A DNA stretch of 64,000 bases from Tremella fuciformis (taxonomy: Eukaryota > Basidiomycota > Tremellomycetes > Tremellales > Tremellaceae): NCBI GenBank assembly GCA_032768795.1, contig CP136490.1, positions 248,001-312,000 on the forward strand. The letters run 5' to 3'. Each line of letters begins with the position of its first letter. Positions within the stretch are counted from its first letter, which is position 1. Below, piece by piece: positions 20,257 to 30,828 of this stretch. Made by a program: the position numbers and the translations under genes. The notes beneath the pieces were generated by a model. The model had not been told where the DNA came from, searched no databases, and worked only from the letters and a program-made list of their open reading frames with translations.

Positions 20257-22572
20257 TCTTTGTCCAAAACGCAGGACGGATCCTAGGCCTCTCTCACGCC
20301 CTGTAAGCGCGCTCCAAGCCGATAGGCCCGTCCTGGCTGACACGGACAGCTTCATGATGACGACGGCGGCGTATCGAGCCGCAAACGACCAGTAGGAATG
20401 AGGCAGACGGCTATCGGCTAGCATTGCGGCCGTCATGTCTTTGATGGTGCGTATCGTCCGTTCAGCCGCCCCGTTGAGCTCGGGCGTGTACCTAGGCGTC
20501 ATGTAATGTTGAATACCGGCTGACTGATAGAAAGCGCGGGCTTCCAGGCTATCAAACTCGCCTCCGCCGTCGCTGCGAATGACTCGGACGCGATCTCCGA
20601 GTTGCCGCTCGACTTTGGCTAGGAATTGCCGCAGGGCGTTGAAAGCCTCCGACTTCCGGCCTATCGGGACCACGCCGAGGATCTTGCTTGAGCGCTCGAT
20701 GGCTATAAGCATGTTCTCGCATCCATCGACGGACGTCTCGAATGGCCCGGTAATGTCAACATCAACGCCGACACCGTCACCGCCGCCTCTGAGTAGCGGA
20801 GCGTCACCGGCCTTCGGCGGCCTAGTAATTTTGGTGCGAGCGCACACCTCGCAGCTAGCGGTGACGAACGGATCGTCCTTATAGGCACGCCAGGGCTCGG
20901 TAAGTAGGTCTTTCCTACCCAGCTCTTTGAGCCGCTCAACGCCTATATGACCTAGACGCTGATGTTCAGCCTCGAGCGGTGATCTAGCGTCGGCAGCGGT
21001 GGCAAGCAAGATCGTGGGATGCGTCCTGCCAAGCCGCACGGTCCAAAGCGAGCCTTTCTTCCGCAGAGCTAGCTTTTCCTGTCGTCGCTCGAGCGTCCCG
21101 CCGTCACCCTTGAGGTCGGCTCGCCAGCCCCACCGAAGCAGCCTCGAGAGCGAGCAGAGGCTGACTCGAGCCGTCGGGACATGATAGACGTCTCGCAGCG
21201 TGAGACGTTGCCCGGACGACAGAACCAAGTCTACCTCGCCTACCTCGACGGCCTGCATTGTGCCGGTGTCATTGGCTAGCCCAAAGACTCGAGGCGTCTC
21301 GAGACGGCGGACGCGCTTTAGGATCGACCTGTGCGGTGTCAAGTGGTCGGTAGCTCCGCTGTCAAGCACCCAAACGGGCTCAACGGCCTCTGATTCGACT
21401 TGCAGAGTGTCTGCGGTGAACAGAGCGTCATTACTAGCCTCTGCAGACCCGTCCTCAAACCACGGGTCATCGAGCTGGTCGGGAAAGACGATGCGATCGT
21501 CGCTGTCGTCATCGAGCTCGGCCCATTCGGTGGCGGCGACGGTCAAACCGGCCCAAGGGTCCATGTCAACCTCCAGGGCTGCAGCGAGCAGTCCGGAGTC
21601 AGCCTTAGGCGGGATCGTGATCCTCTTGTCGGCTGCGGCGGCGGTGTCTTGACGGTCTTGGACGCCCTTACGTTCACCTCGGCCACCTCTCTGTCGAGCA
21701 GAGCGACCGCCGCGGCCCTGTAGGCCACCGCGCTGCAGTTCTGCAGCCTTCTTGCGGCAATCACGCTCCCAATGGCCCTTCTTGCCGCAATGACGACATT
21801 CGTCATTGGCCTTGTCTCTCTCGAATCGAGGACGACGCTCGACAGCCATCGCGAGCGGTTTGCCACCGCCGTTACCTTGACGGCCTTGAGGCGGCCTAGC
21901 CCGTCGTCGCGCGATCTCGGTGGTGTATTTTGAGAGCACGACGGCCCAGGACTGCTTGTCCTTGGCGATGGGGGCCAATTCAGCCCTCACGATGTTGAAG
22001 GCGGGGTCAAGGATCGTGGCAAGGAACCTCTGAGCGCGCTCGGTGTCGCTCAGGACGATCCCGACGCGCTTGCCGTCCGAAATCGCCTTGGAGAACGTCT
22101 CGACATGAGCGCTCATTTCGTCTGCGGAGGCGTCCCCTCGCAAGTCTAGAGTCCACAGGCGGGCATGAACAATGCGCTGATTCTCCAGGAGGTCTGCCTC
22201 GTGCATTTTGTCGCAATACAGCCACATATCGGCTGCAGCGAGCAGATCCTCAATGTCGAGCCGGACGGCCTCAGAAACCGTCCCCTTCAACATCGCCTGT
22301 GCCCTGCTCTCTCGGGCTTGCCACCTTTCCCAGTCCTTCTTATCCTCGCCACTCAGCCCTCCTGCTTCTGATCCTGCCGGCATGACAGAACCAGCTCGAG
22401 TGCGGCGCTCGGTGGCTGCGACGCGCCCTGGCTCGAGATCGAGGCCCAGAGCGGCGTTCCAGCAGTCTCCAAGCTGCAGGGCGACTTCTACAGCCGCCCG
22501 CCATGGCGCATATGACGAGGGATCATGCGAGAGCTTTGGGATTGCGTCAATGTTGACTCTGGTGGCGGACAT
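20257..22572 (-). CDS. gag-pol: Copia gag-pol, 5' portion: Gag, protease, integrase
   Basis: First part of the copia polyprotein, starting at ATG 22572 (MSATRVNIDAIPKLS) or 12 codons earlier at 22608. Gag contains the typical copia N-terminus (SSYAPWRAAVEVALQLG) and a CCHC knuckle CRHCGKKGHWERDC. Protease is WVLDSGATDHLT. Integrase has the HHCC finger (HQRLGHIGVERLKELG...CEVCARTK) and the DDE triad: D in DVDITGPFE, D in VIRSDGGGEFDS, E in YTPELNGAAERTIRT. The frame is broken at the TCTTT target duplication by the gypsy element, just after the integrase core at LRFGQRC. Everything needed for transposition is present but split. Confidence 0.93.
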
Positions 22573-22907
22573 GACGATAAAGGTATGTAGAGGATGGTCT
22601 GTGCACACGCGGGGGTGCTGTAATGACGGTTGACGGCAGAGTGTGCGTCAGCGGAACGATACCTCGCAGGGGACGACTTTCGCGATAGAGCGCCTGTTAC
22701 TAGGCCCGACGCTCTCCCTGTGTGCTTACGAGGTATTCTCGTGTCCTAGTTCTCCCTCTAGCCTTCTCTGACGGCTAGGAACTTCCTCGAGCGTCCGCGA
22801 CGGTAGACGGCGACGGCTCGGTTTGTGGCGGTGTCTAGAGCGTCTGCGGCGGCGGCGACAGCTCGGTAGACAGCCTGTATGCTCTTCTGCAGTCTCGGGC
22901 TGAGACG

Positions 22908-22921
22908 TGGGACTTTTAATC
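22908..22921 (-). promoter_or_regulatory. Copia primer-binding site (internal tRNA-Lys type)
   Basis: On the minus strand the 5' LTR is followed by GATTAAAAGTCCCA. Its reverse complement, TGGGACTTTTAATC, looks like the anticodon stem-loop of tRNA-Lys(UUU), with loop CUUUUAA. That would mean priming by a half-tRNA cut near nucleotide 40, as known for Drosophila copia with tRNA-iMet. The same 14 bases recur in the 291-bp mini element. Confidence 0.65.
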
Positions 22922-23097
22922 TGTTACACAACGATGAGAGCAATGCATTCGTCCATCTATGCAGCCCTACTTATATGAGCAGCGCTCTGGCGGCCTGTGC
23001 GTGGCCGCTCGCTCATGGTCTTATTGTTCTACTCCGCATCCTACCCAAAGAGGCAATTCTGACCCTATGAGGCGTCCTCGGGGCCTATTGTTCAACA
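22922..23097 (-). repeat. Copia 5' LTR
   Basis: 176 bp, identical by eye to the other LTR. On the plus strand the last 138 bases (22959-23097) are open in the frame of the downstream host gene half, so a read-through or LTR-started transcript could make a chimeric N-terminus. Confidence 0.95.
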
Positions 23098-24383
23098 TAC
23101 CTGAACAACTCGATTGGTCACCTGAGGGGGTTGAACAATCCTTAAAGCCCCGTTCTGTATCGGCAGAACCGGGCTGGGATTTCGAGGGGACCGTTGTAGA
23201 CGAATCTGCCATACGCGCTTGGTTGGCCGACGAGCAACCCAGTGACCATGTCGAGGGCGACCTCCGCCGTTCAGGATCCACATCCACCAGGACGTCAAGC
23301 TCGTCGCAATCCGACAAGCGGGCAGCAAGTCACCTAGGACGGTTCGAGTACAAGGGCGAGGCGCACACTCCCCCGGGCGGTGATCCCAAGGCGCAACTAG
23401 TGCTGAAGAAAGGCACGTTGAAAGGGTTGACAATCGTGACCGAGATCACAAGAGTTAAAACCGGAACATACGACGGACGCTCTGCGGTCTACGTGGGAAT
23501 GAAGGTCGACTTTATTCCGGGCCCATCGTTTCCGCCACAGGTGGAGACTGCCCTTATCTATGTTACGGTGCAAAAGACATCCATGGCCCCAGGCGTTCAA
23601 GAGCCGACGAGATGGAATCCATTTCGCAGGAGCGAGCAGGCCAGAAAGGCTCTCGATCCTTCGGCCAATGTCGCGATCGCTGTTCCGACGCCAGAACCTG
23701 GCTTGACAGCCACTCCCGGGGCTGGTGGCACATCTCCGCCGGATCCGGAGGGGCCGCATCGCCCTCACATACCAGAGTTTGTCGCCTACCGACCGGAGGG
23801 GATGTTGGGCGCCCCCGTCAGCGATAGAGTCACGCCGCAGAGGACGATTAACGTCGGGCTCGCGGCGGATGTACCAGTAATAGGGAGCATCAACGCAAAC
23901 TATGGCAACCAGAACAGCCACGAACACGTCATGCAGCAACATTCTTTCGTCAGAGCTATGAGCGCGCCCCTTGGGCATCGATGGCGCGAACAGCAGCTGC
24001 CGCTTGGCCTCGCGGGTGTCCGGAACACCCTGCGGGTGAACGCTACCAAGAATCCCTATCATCAAATCGGTTTCCAGGAGGTGGTTTTCGGCGCCGTCGT
24101 CGAGACATATGGGAAACCCTTCATCCTGACCGCCGACGTCTACTGTTCATGCCAAGGCGGTATCTACCACGCCTTACCATTCACGCATAGGTACCCTGCC
24201 CAAATCGTTCATGGCTACTCGCGAGGGCCCGCCATAGATTTGCCAGACTTTGCGCATGAGACCATGCCCTGGAATACACTGGTTCCGCCTCTCGACGGGT
24301 ATACTCATGTGAGCTTCCTGGTTAGAATGCCCTTTATGAGATCGGCGGCTCATGTTCAGCTGCCCGGAAGAGCGACTGCGTGA
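23098..24383 (+). pseudogene. Split two-module hypothetical gene, 3' part (module 2)
   Basis: 427 codons from 23103 to the stop at 24381-24383, preceded by the second copy of the TACCT duplication. Starts EQLDWSPEGVEQSLKPRS, then an acidic Ser-rich linker (SGSTSTRTSSSSQSDKRAAS), and the module TEITRVKTGTYDGRSAVYVG ... VVFGAVVETYGKPFILTADV ... GYTHVSFLVRMPFM. This repeats features of module 1 upstream of the copia element. There are no cysteine clusters, membrane helices or signal peptide. I do not recognise a named family; it may be a fungal lineage-specific expansion. The half remains an intact frame, which implies recent disruption. It could still be expressed from the LTR. Confidence 0.6.
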
Positions 24384-24714
24384 AGAAGAGTCCGGGTGCC
24401 GACGATGTACGCCTGAGATGTACGTGTATCCCGACGGGTGTTGTTGTACGGCTTTTGTTGTAATTTGTACTTGGTTTCGTGTCATCCTCGTGTCGTATCT
24501 GTAGGAATGCGGTATGCTGTGCTTGCTCTTGTGGCATTGTCTCCTAATGAGAAGGTAATTTGAATCGCCTCGACCTATGCCTGTTCCGTGCAAAGTTGGG
24601 ATCAAATGCAAAAAACACGTCAGGGAAATACTCTCGGTACAACAGGCCACTTGAAATGTCCATTCTCAACTCCTTTCTCTCTCCTCATTACCAGAACGCG
24701 TCGACATCTACACC
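24384..24714. other. Intergenic, upstream of RVB1
   Basis: About 330 bases containing the 3' region of the split gene and the promoter of RVB1. A pyrimidine-rich stretch (ctcctttctctctcctc, about 24669) just before the RVB1 start is typical of fungal housekeeping promoters. Confidence 0.35.
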
Positions 24715-26203
<1,489 letters not shown>

Positions 26204-26242
26204 GGTCATGCATGGTCGTGTGTAGTATGGTGCAGGGTATGT

Positions 26243-27908
26243 CTACTTCTTGTTCGCCACCTCCTCGGCCCTCTCCTCGCCCTTCTTCGCGCTCTCGCTG
26301 TCTTCATCTGCGTCGGAGTCGCTCACCTCTCCTCGTCGTTGGCGGGCCTTTTCCTTGGCCTTCTCCTCGCTCGTCTGTGAGGCGAGCTCGGACGCCTCGT
26401 CTATTGTCTTGTCAATGTCGATCTTCTCTTTTGGAGGTCCGTGGATGCGACTAGACAGCGGCTCCGAGTCTCTCTCCAGGTTCTCCAGCTCGCCTTTCCA
26501 CTCGAGATCGTAGTCGGCAGCTATACGGGCAATCTCCTTCCGCAGCGTCTTGGCCTCGGCCACTATCGTCAGCACTGAATCAGTGGCCGACTAACCCATC
26601 TCGGTCCAACGCTCAATGTCCAGGCCGTGCTTGTCGTACAGCCGCCGCTGCCGCGCGGATATGCTGAGGTCCAGCAGCGACGAGTATGACACCTCGCGAT
26701 TGTGATATCTGCCTCAGCACTGTTTTGTGGTCTGGACCTACACTAAGAATGCCGCCGAGCACAGCAGCGCGCCAAAGCCCGTCGCCCATGTGACAGGCTC
26801 CATCAGATCCCAGCCGGCGTCTAGGTCTCAGACTCGACCCACAGAAAGAAGCTCGGACGCACCCGTAAAGAAGGCTACGGTCAGCTCGTCCTCGACAAGA
26901 GAAACACCTACTCCATCGGATGATCGCGACCCAGTACGCGACTCCTCCTCCCAGAGCGACCACCGCGAGGCGCTGCGCCCCCTTGTGCGCCGCCAGGTCG
27001 ATGCTGCCCTCAGCTCAGTCCCATTAGTAGACTCACGCCTTCTTCTTCTTGGTCATCTCGTCCAGCTCCCGCGTGAGCTTGAGCAGCCGGTGCCGCAGAT
27101 AGGTCGTCCGGCTCGCAAAGCTCGGGATGGACACTTCGAGCGTCACCCCCTCGCCCCCATCTGAGCTCGGCTCGATGGTGATTTTGAACTTTTCATTCAG
27201 ACACGCCTGCTTGATGAAATCGCTCAGGTCGGTGCTCTGGCTCCACGACACTTCCTGCCACCGCCCATCCCCGGTGCGTTCCCGCAAGAACGGCCCGCCC
27301 TCTTGTCGGCCCGCGTCCCCTTCCTCTTCCTCGGCGTTGCGCAGGTGGGAATCGACATCCTTTTCCTGTCCCGTCAGAGCGAGAAAGGAGATCTCGCAGT
27401 CGCGGTATTGCGGTGGGAGAGACCCGACGATGAGTCTTGCGAGGTGCGACAGGGGCTGGCTCGGGTGGAGCAGGAAGGCTGTGGGCTGCGGAGGCCGGTC
27501 GCCGCCTTTGAAGTGGGCCTTCTTCGGGAGGGGCAGGAGCAGCTTGAAAAGGTGCGACGAGGTCGGCGAGAGCTTGCCCTGCCATTGGGAGAGGGCCGAG
27601 GTGTCGGTCCCTGCTGATGGGGTCTGGGTGGGGTTGAAGTCGGACGACGGCGAGGCGGAGGAGAGAAAGTGCGAGTGGGAGATGTCGGTCGCGTTCTCGA
27701 CGGGACTGGGCGGGTCATCCTTCTGCAGGAAGCGTGTGGTGCTTAGGCCTCGACCCAGCGGTGGGTGTTGCCATGGTAGCCAGACAAGAGTGGTCCGGTT
27801 TAGAGTGCTCGGTGCAGGCACTCGCGGCGACGTTGGGGGGAAGTAATGCAGCGAGTGCAGCCGTCGCGGGGCTTGCCTGCTCGCCAGCGTCAAGAGGGCA
27901 CGTCTCAT
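26243..27908 (-). CDS. MCU: Mitochondrial calcium uniporter (MCU)
   Basis: Pore subunit of the inner-membrane Ca2+ uniporter. Exons 27037-27908, 26912-27003, 26742-26820, 26596-26708 and 26243-26562. The start at 27908 gives an Arg-rich presequence (MRRALLTLASRQAPRRLHSL); the ORF could extend 12 codons further. The N-terminal domain ends in SFASRTTYLRHRLLKLTREL. Then come helix 1 (RLAVVALGGGVAYWVAIIRW), the selectivity motif WDLMEP (family WDIMEP), helix 2 (TGFGALLCSAAFLV), and a basic coiled coil (RQRRLYDKHGLDIERWTEM). The tail is acidic/basic and variable. Three of four introns are only 33 nt. It converges tail to tail with RVB1, 40 bases apart. No MICU or EMRE gene is in the window. Confidence 0.9.
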
Positions 27909-28001
27909 CTCATGACAGTAACATGTAACTACAGAAGCAAGCACGCATCAACGTCGAGGTGACATTCCAGTTCATCACTACGTCATCTCCGCAGACTTTG
28001 C

Positions 28002-28057
28002 CGAGTCCCGCTTGGGGCACGACGTCTTTCCTTCAACGCACGACGTCTTTACGTAAA
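28002..28057 (+). repeat. Left 56-bp terminal inverted repeat
   Basis: Begins CGAGTCCCGCTTGGGGCACG and ends in TTTACGTAAA; exact reverse complement of 29194-29249. Confidence 0.95.
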
Positions 28058-28263
28058 TGCAGAAACCGCCACAGTCGGCGGTTGCCGCTTCATCCGATAA
28101 CGCCGAAAGACCGAGAGTGCCTTGTGCAGGGACGCGTCAATATCGCCGAAATGCCGCTCAGCCCTGAACTGACCACCACTGCTCACCGTCATCTTGTCGT
28201 TGTATCTCAACATCACCACCGCCGTCTTGCTCGATATCGCTCGCACACGTCTCAAACACCGCT

Positions 28264-28397
28264 TGTCAGAACAGACTTATGTAAGCGGTCATAAGAGAGC
28301 CTGCAGTGCATTCACACTGTACCAAAAGGTATGTTAACGGATCCTTACCCTAAGGAATCCGCACCGCTTATATTAGACTCGTGTCAGTTTCCTGACA
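28264..28397 (-). repeat. Mini element 3' LTR (134 bp)
   Basis: Identical by eye to 28692-28825; next to the purine tract on the minus strand. Confidence 0.93.
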
Positions 28398-28691
28398 CTC
28401 GACCCTCCTTGGGCAAGTTCAGTCCCTGAACTTATCAAGTCCAACCACACCGAAACACTTGACGTCATTTGGGTTCTATTTCTCACTATTCGTTCCTAAT
28501 TGTAACGAATTGTATCGATCAATCTCCGATTGCATCGACTCATTTCAAATTGTCCATAACAGGCACAATTGAACCCTGATAGTCCCCCTGGGACCCTGCC
28601 CGCATGACGTGGCATTTCCAAGTTGGTGCAAATAGCTGATGCCCGGCCCACACCGGTATTTGAACACACAACCCGTTAAGGATCCGTTATC

Positions 28692-28825
28692 TGTCAGAAC
28701 AGACTTATGTAAGCGGTCATAAGAGAGCCTGCAGTGCATTCACACTGTACCAAAAGGTATGTTAACGGATCCTTACCCTAAGGAATCCGCACCGCTTATA
28801 TTAGACTCGTGTCAGTTTCCTGACA
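28692..28825 (-). repeat. Mini element 5' LTR (134 bp)
   Basis: Identical by eye to 28264-28397; followed on the minus strand by the primer-binding site GATAACGGATCCTTAACGGG (28672-28691). Confidence 0.93.
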
Positions 28826-29193
28826 CCGCTCAGACGTTTCCATCGACGCTCTTTACCCCTTCACGCTCTTTTCCCGCTCGAGAAACGCTGAAAATCTCGA
28901 GAACCAACCAACACCTTGCCCCCGCCACCCAACCAGCCCCCCCCCCATCATTTACCTCCATCCACCGCATGTCGACAGCTATCGCTCTGCCGCTCTTACA
29001 GCATAGACGGAACGACTTGTTGTAGAGCTCTGAATGCTGTATGCATGCATGCATGGCCCTTACAGAGCAACTTGGTGGTGAACGATCATAACGAAAGAGC
29101 AGAGTGAACTTTAGGCTGCGATGGCTGCTGCCTCACGTGGTACACACGTGAGACACACGTGCCACAAACGTGGATCTCACGTGATCACAAAAC

Positions 29194-29249
29194 TTTACGT
29201 AAAGACGTCGTGCGTTGAAGGAAAGACGTCGTGCCCCAAGCGGGACTCG
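29194..29249 (-). repeat. Right 56-bp terminal inverted repeat
   Basis: Exact reverse complement of 28002-28057. Confidence 0.95.
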
Positions 29250-29321
29250 CCACCCAAACGCGTGTAGCCATCCACATGGCAATAACATCGGACGGCAGCC
29301 ATGAAGGAGCCATGCATAGAG

Positions 29322-30427
29322 TCACGCCCGCCAGCCGACCCACCCGACCCAGCGCGGGCGCGCACCGTCCCACGTTCCCATCGCGTCGGGCGGCAAGCGC
29401 ACGACGGTCCATCCTGCTCGAAGCCATTTCTCGAGAAAGGCAGTGAGCTGATCGTCAGCTTTGCGAGTCTTCAAGCACGAGAGAGCTGACCACGTCCGCG
29501 CTTCGCAGCTCGACCACGACCCATACCGCCGTCCTCCCCGGACTTGCGTAGTATGTTAAAGTGTCGACCAGAGGCTGTAGAAGGTTCTCGTTGTAGATGC
29601 AGTCGACAGCCAAAATAAGGTCGCAAGGCTCTTCCTTTGCGTCTCGAGGGCGGCGGCGTGAAGCGACGTCCCCCCAGTCGACCTCTTCCACTTGCACGTT
29701 GGTCCAATCCCTAGCTACGGCAGATCTTGGCGAGCGCGGTTGGGGAAGAGGCGGCCGGTTGAGCTCGAGGTTGCGCTGCACGAGCCGGACATTCTCCAGG
29801 CGGTCCGAGGCGGTATATCGCCGGCAGAGAGGGGAGAGAAGGAGGGCTAGGAGACCCGTGCCGCTGCCGAGCTCAAGTACGGATGCATCTTTGAGCTTGC
29901 TGGAGTCGAGGAGCGGATGCGGCGGAGGGAAGTGGTGTTGAGATAAGAGCTGTTTCGCGAGGTAGAGGCTGAAGCGTCAGCTGATCATGGTCAGATGAGG
30001 AGGAAGCTGACCTGCTCCGCCACAGCACACTCCCTGTATCTCCTTTGCGGCCCTTGAGTGCAGTCAAGTCTTGAAGAAGCTCGAGCTCGATACGTATGGT
30101 CGTCTCAGGTGCCGTGGCCTTCTTGCCCGAGACGTGTCTCGATCGTCTATGCGATGGAGGGACGGTCGGCGATAGGGGCGGCGAAGTGAGAGGCTGTGCC
30201 AGCTCGAGCACGATGGGCAGATGAGAGTGCGAGCTATCGATGAATCCCAAACCACTCTTCTCTGTCGTCTCGTCGCTATCCCCTGTGGAGGCGAGCATCA
30301 TGTAGAGCTCCATAATCTCTTCGTCCGCATCTTCGACGACCACACTCCCAGGAGGGAAGGTGAAGAGTCCGGCGGGACAGCGCAACCGATCTGAGTCCCC
30401 AGCATCGCTGTCGTCTGTCTCAAGCAT
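29322..30427 (-). CDS. METTL21-type protein lysine methyltransferase
   Basis: Seven-beta-strand SAM-dependent protein methyltransferase of the METTL21/EFM/VCP-KMT family (PF10294). Exons 30012-30427, 29479-29968 and 29322-29447; introns of 43 and 31 nt. Seen: motif I SVLELGSGTGLLALLL, motif post-I ASDRLENVRLVQRNLELN, the DILAVDCIYNENLLQPL region (the family's D-[VC]-x-Y-x-E motif), and the typical last strand GWTVVRLP...RWVGWVGWR. The target protein cannot be told; yeast relatives modify translation factors or ribosomal proteins. Probably cytosolic. Confidence 0.85.
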
Positions 30428-30828
30428 ATCTGCCTCCCCATGTTAATGATGGTATGGATCTTGGAAGAAGAGAAACATGATGTAGGGAAAGACAAGAGAA
30501 CGAAACAGAGTGAAAGAGAGGTCAGTCGGGATGATTTCAAGTAGCACGTTCTCATGACCTCGGCGGGCGCTCTTGCCATTCCAAACGGTGTTCCCATGCT
30601 CGTGAGTTTCACAGACTAGCGCATGTTGTTCCCATGCTAGCGGGCGCAAAACGCCTTCCACGCCTCGCCCTTCACGGTCGAGTCTACGCCCCGAGACGGC
30701 GGGCGTGGGAGAAAGGGGGAGGGAAGCGGGCGATGGGTGTCCTCGTAATCCTATTGGCGGTCGACACCATATGAAGTTTCCTGACGGGGAAGAGCACCTT
30801 CAGATGGGCAATCGCGCCATATGCATCC
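30428..30828. other. Intergenic, methyltransferase / HID1 3' end
   Basis: About 400 bases upstream of the methyltransferase and downstream of HID1; no gene supported. A purine-rich stretch (gggagaaagggggagggaagcgggc) lies near 30710. Confidence 0.35.

Larger units (their letters stand above)
8470..23097 (-). mobile_element. Ty1/copia LTR retrotransposon, interrupted by the gypsy element
   Basis: Complete Ty1/copia element on the minus strand. It has two identical 176-bp LTRs (8470-8645 and 22922-23097; TGTT...AACA) and is flanked by the target duplication TACCT (8465-8469 and 23098-23102). Domain order gag, protease, integrase, RT, RNase H is the Pseudoviridae order. The single gag-pol frame is intact except for the nested chromovirus at 11351-20261 (including one TSD copy), which cuts the integrase C-terminal part. 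Without that insertion the frame would continue across the TSD. The element itself interrupts a host gene 14 codons after an in-frame ATG. Confidence 0.95.
28264..28825 (-). mobile_element. 562-bp mini LTR retroelement (TRIM-like), partner of the chromovirus
   Basis: Two identical 134-bp LTRs (28264-28397, 28692-28825), 294 bp between them, target duplication CCGCT (28259-28263, 28826-28830), no coding capacity. On the minus strand the LTR starts TGTCAGGAAACTGACACG, nearly the start of the chromovirus LTR (TGTCAGGAAACCGACACG). The sequence after the LTR starts GATAAC as in the chromovirus. The purine-rich AAGGAGGGTCGAG precedes the 3' LTR. TATAAG (plus-strand 28795-28800) is about 25 bases upstream of TAAGGATCCGTTA, which is the reverse complement of the primer-binding site (28672-28691). 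It therefore copies the self-priming layout of the chromovirus and is probably mobilised by it. Confidence 0.9.
28002..29249. mobile_element. Non-autonomous TIR element with nested mini LTR element
   Basis: Bounded by perfect 56-bp terminal inverted repeats (28002-28057 and 29194-29249). Each TIR contains two copies of GCACGACGTCTTT. The interior carries no transposase; without the nested 562-bp mini element and its 5-bp duplication it would be about 680 bp. No target duplication is evident outside the TIRs. Near the right TIR are four CACGTG palindromes within 50 bases (29134-29183). It is most simply a MITE-like DNA transposon relic; superfamily cannot be told. Confidence 0.7.
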
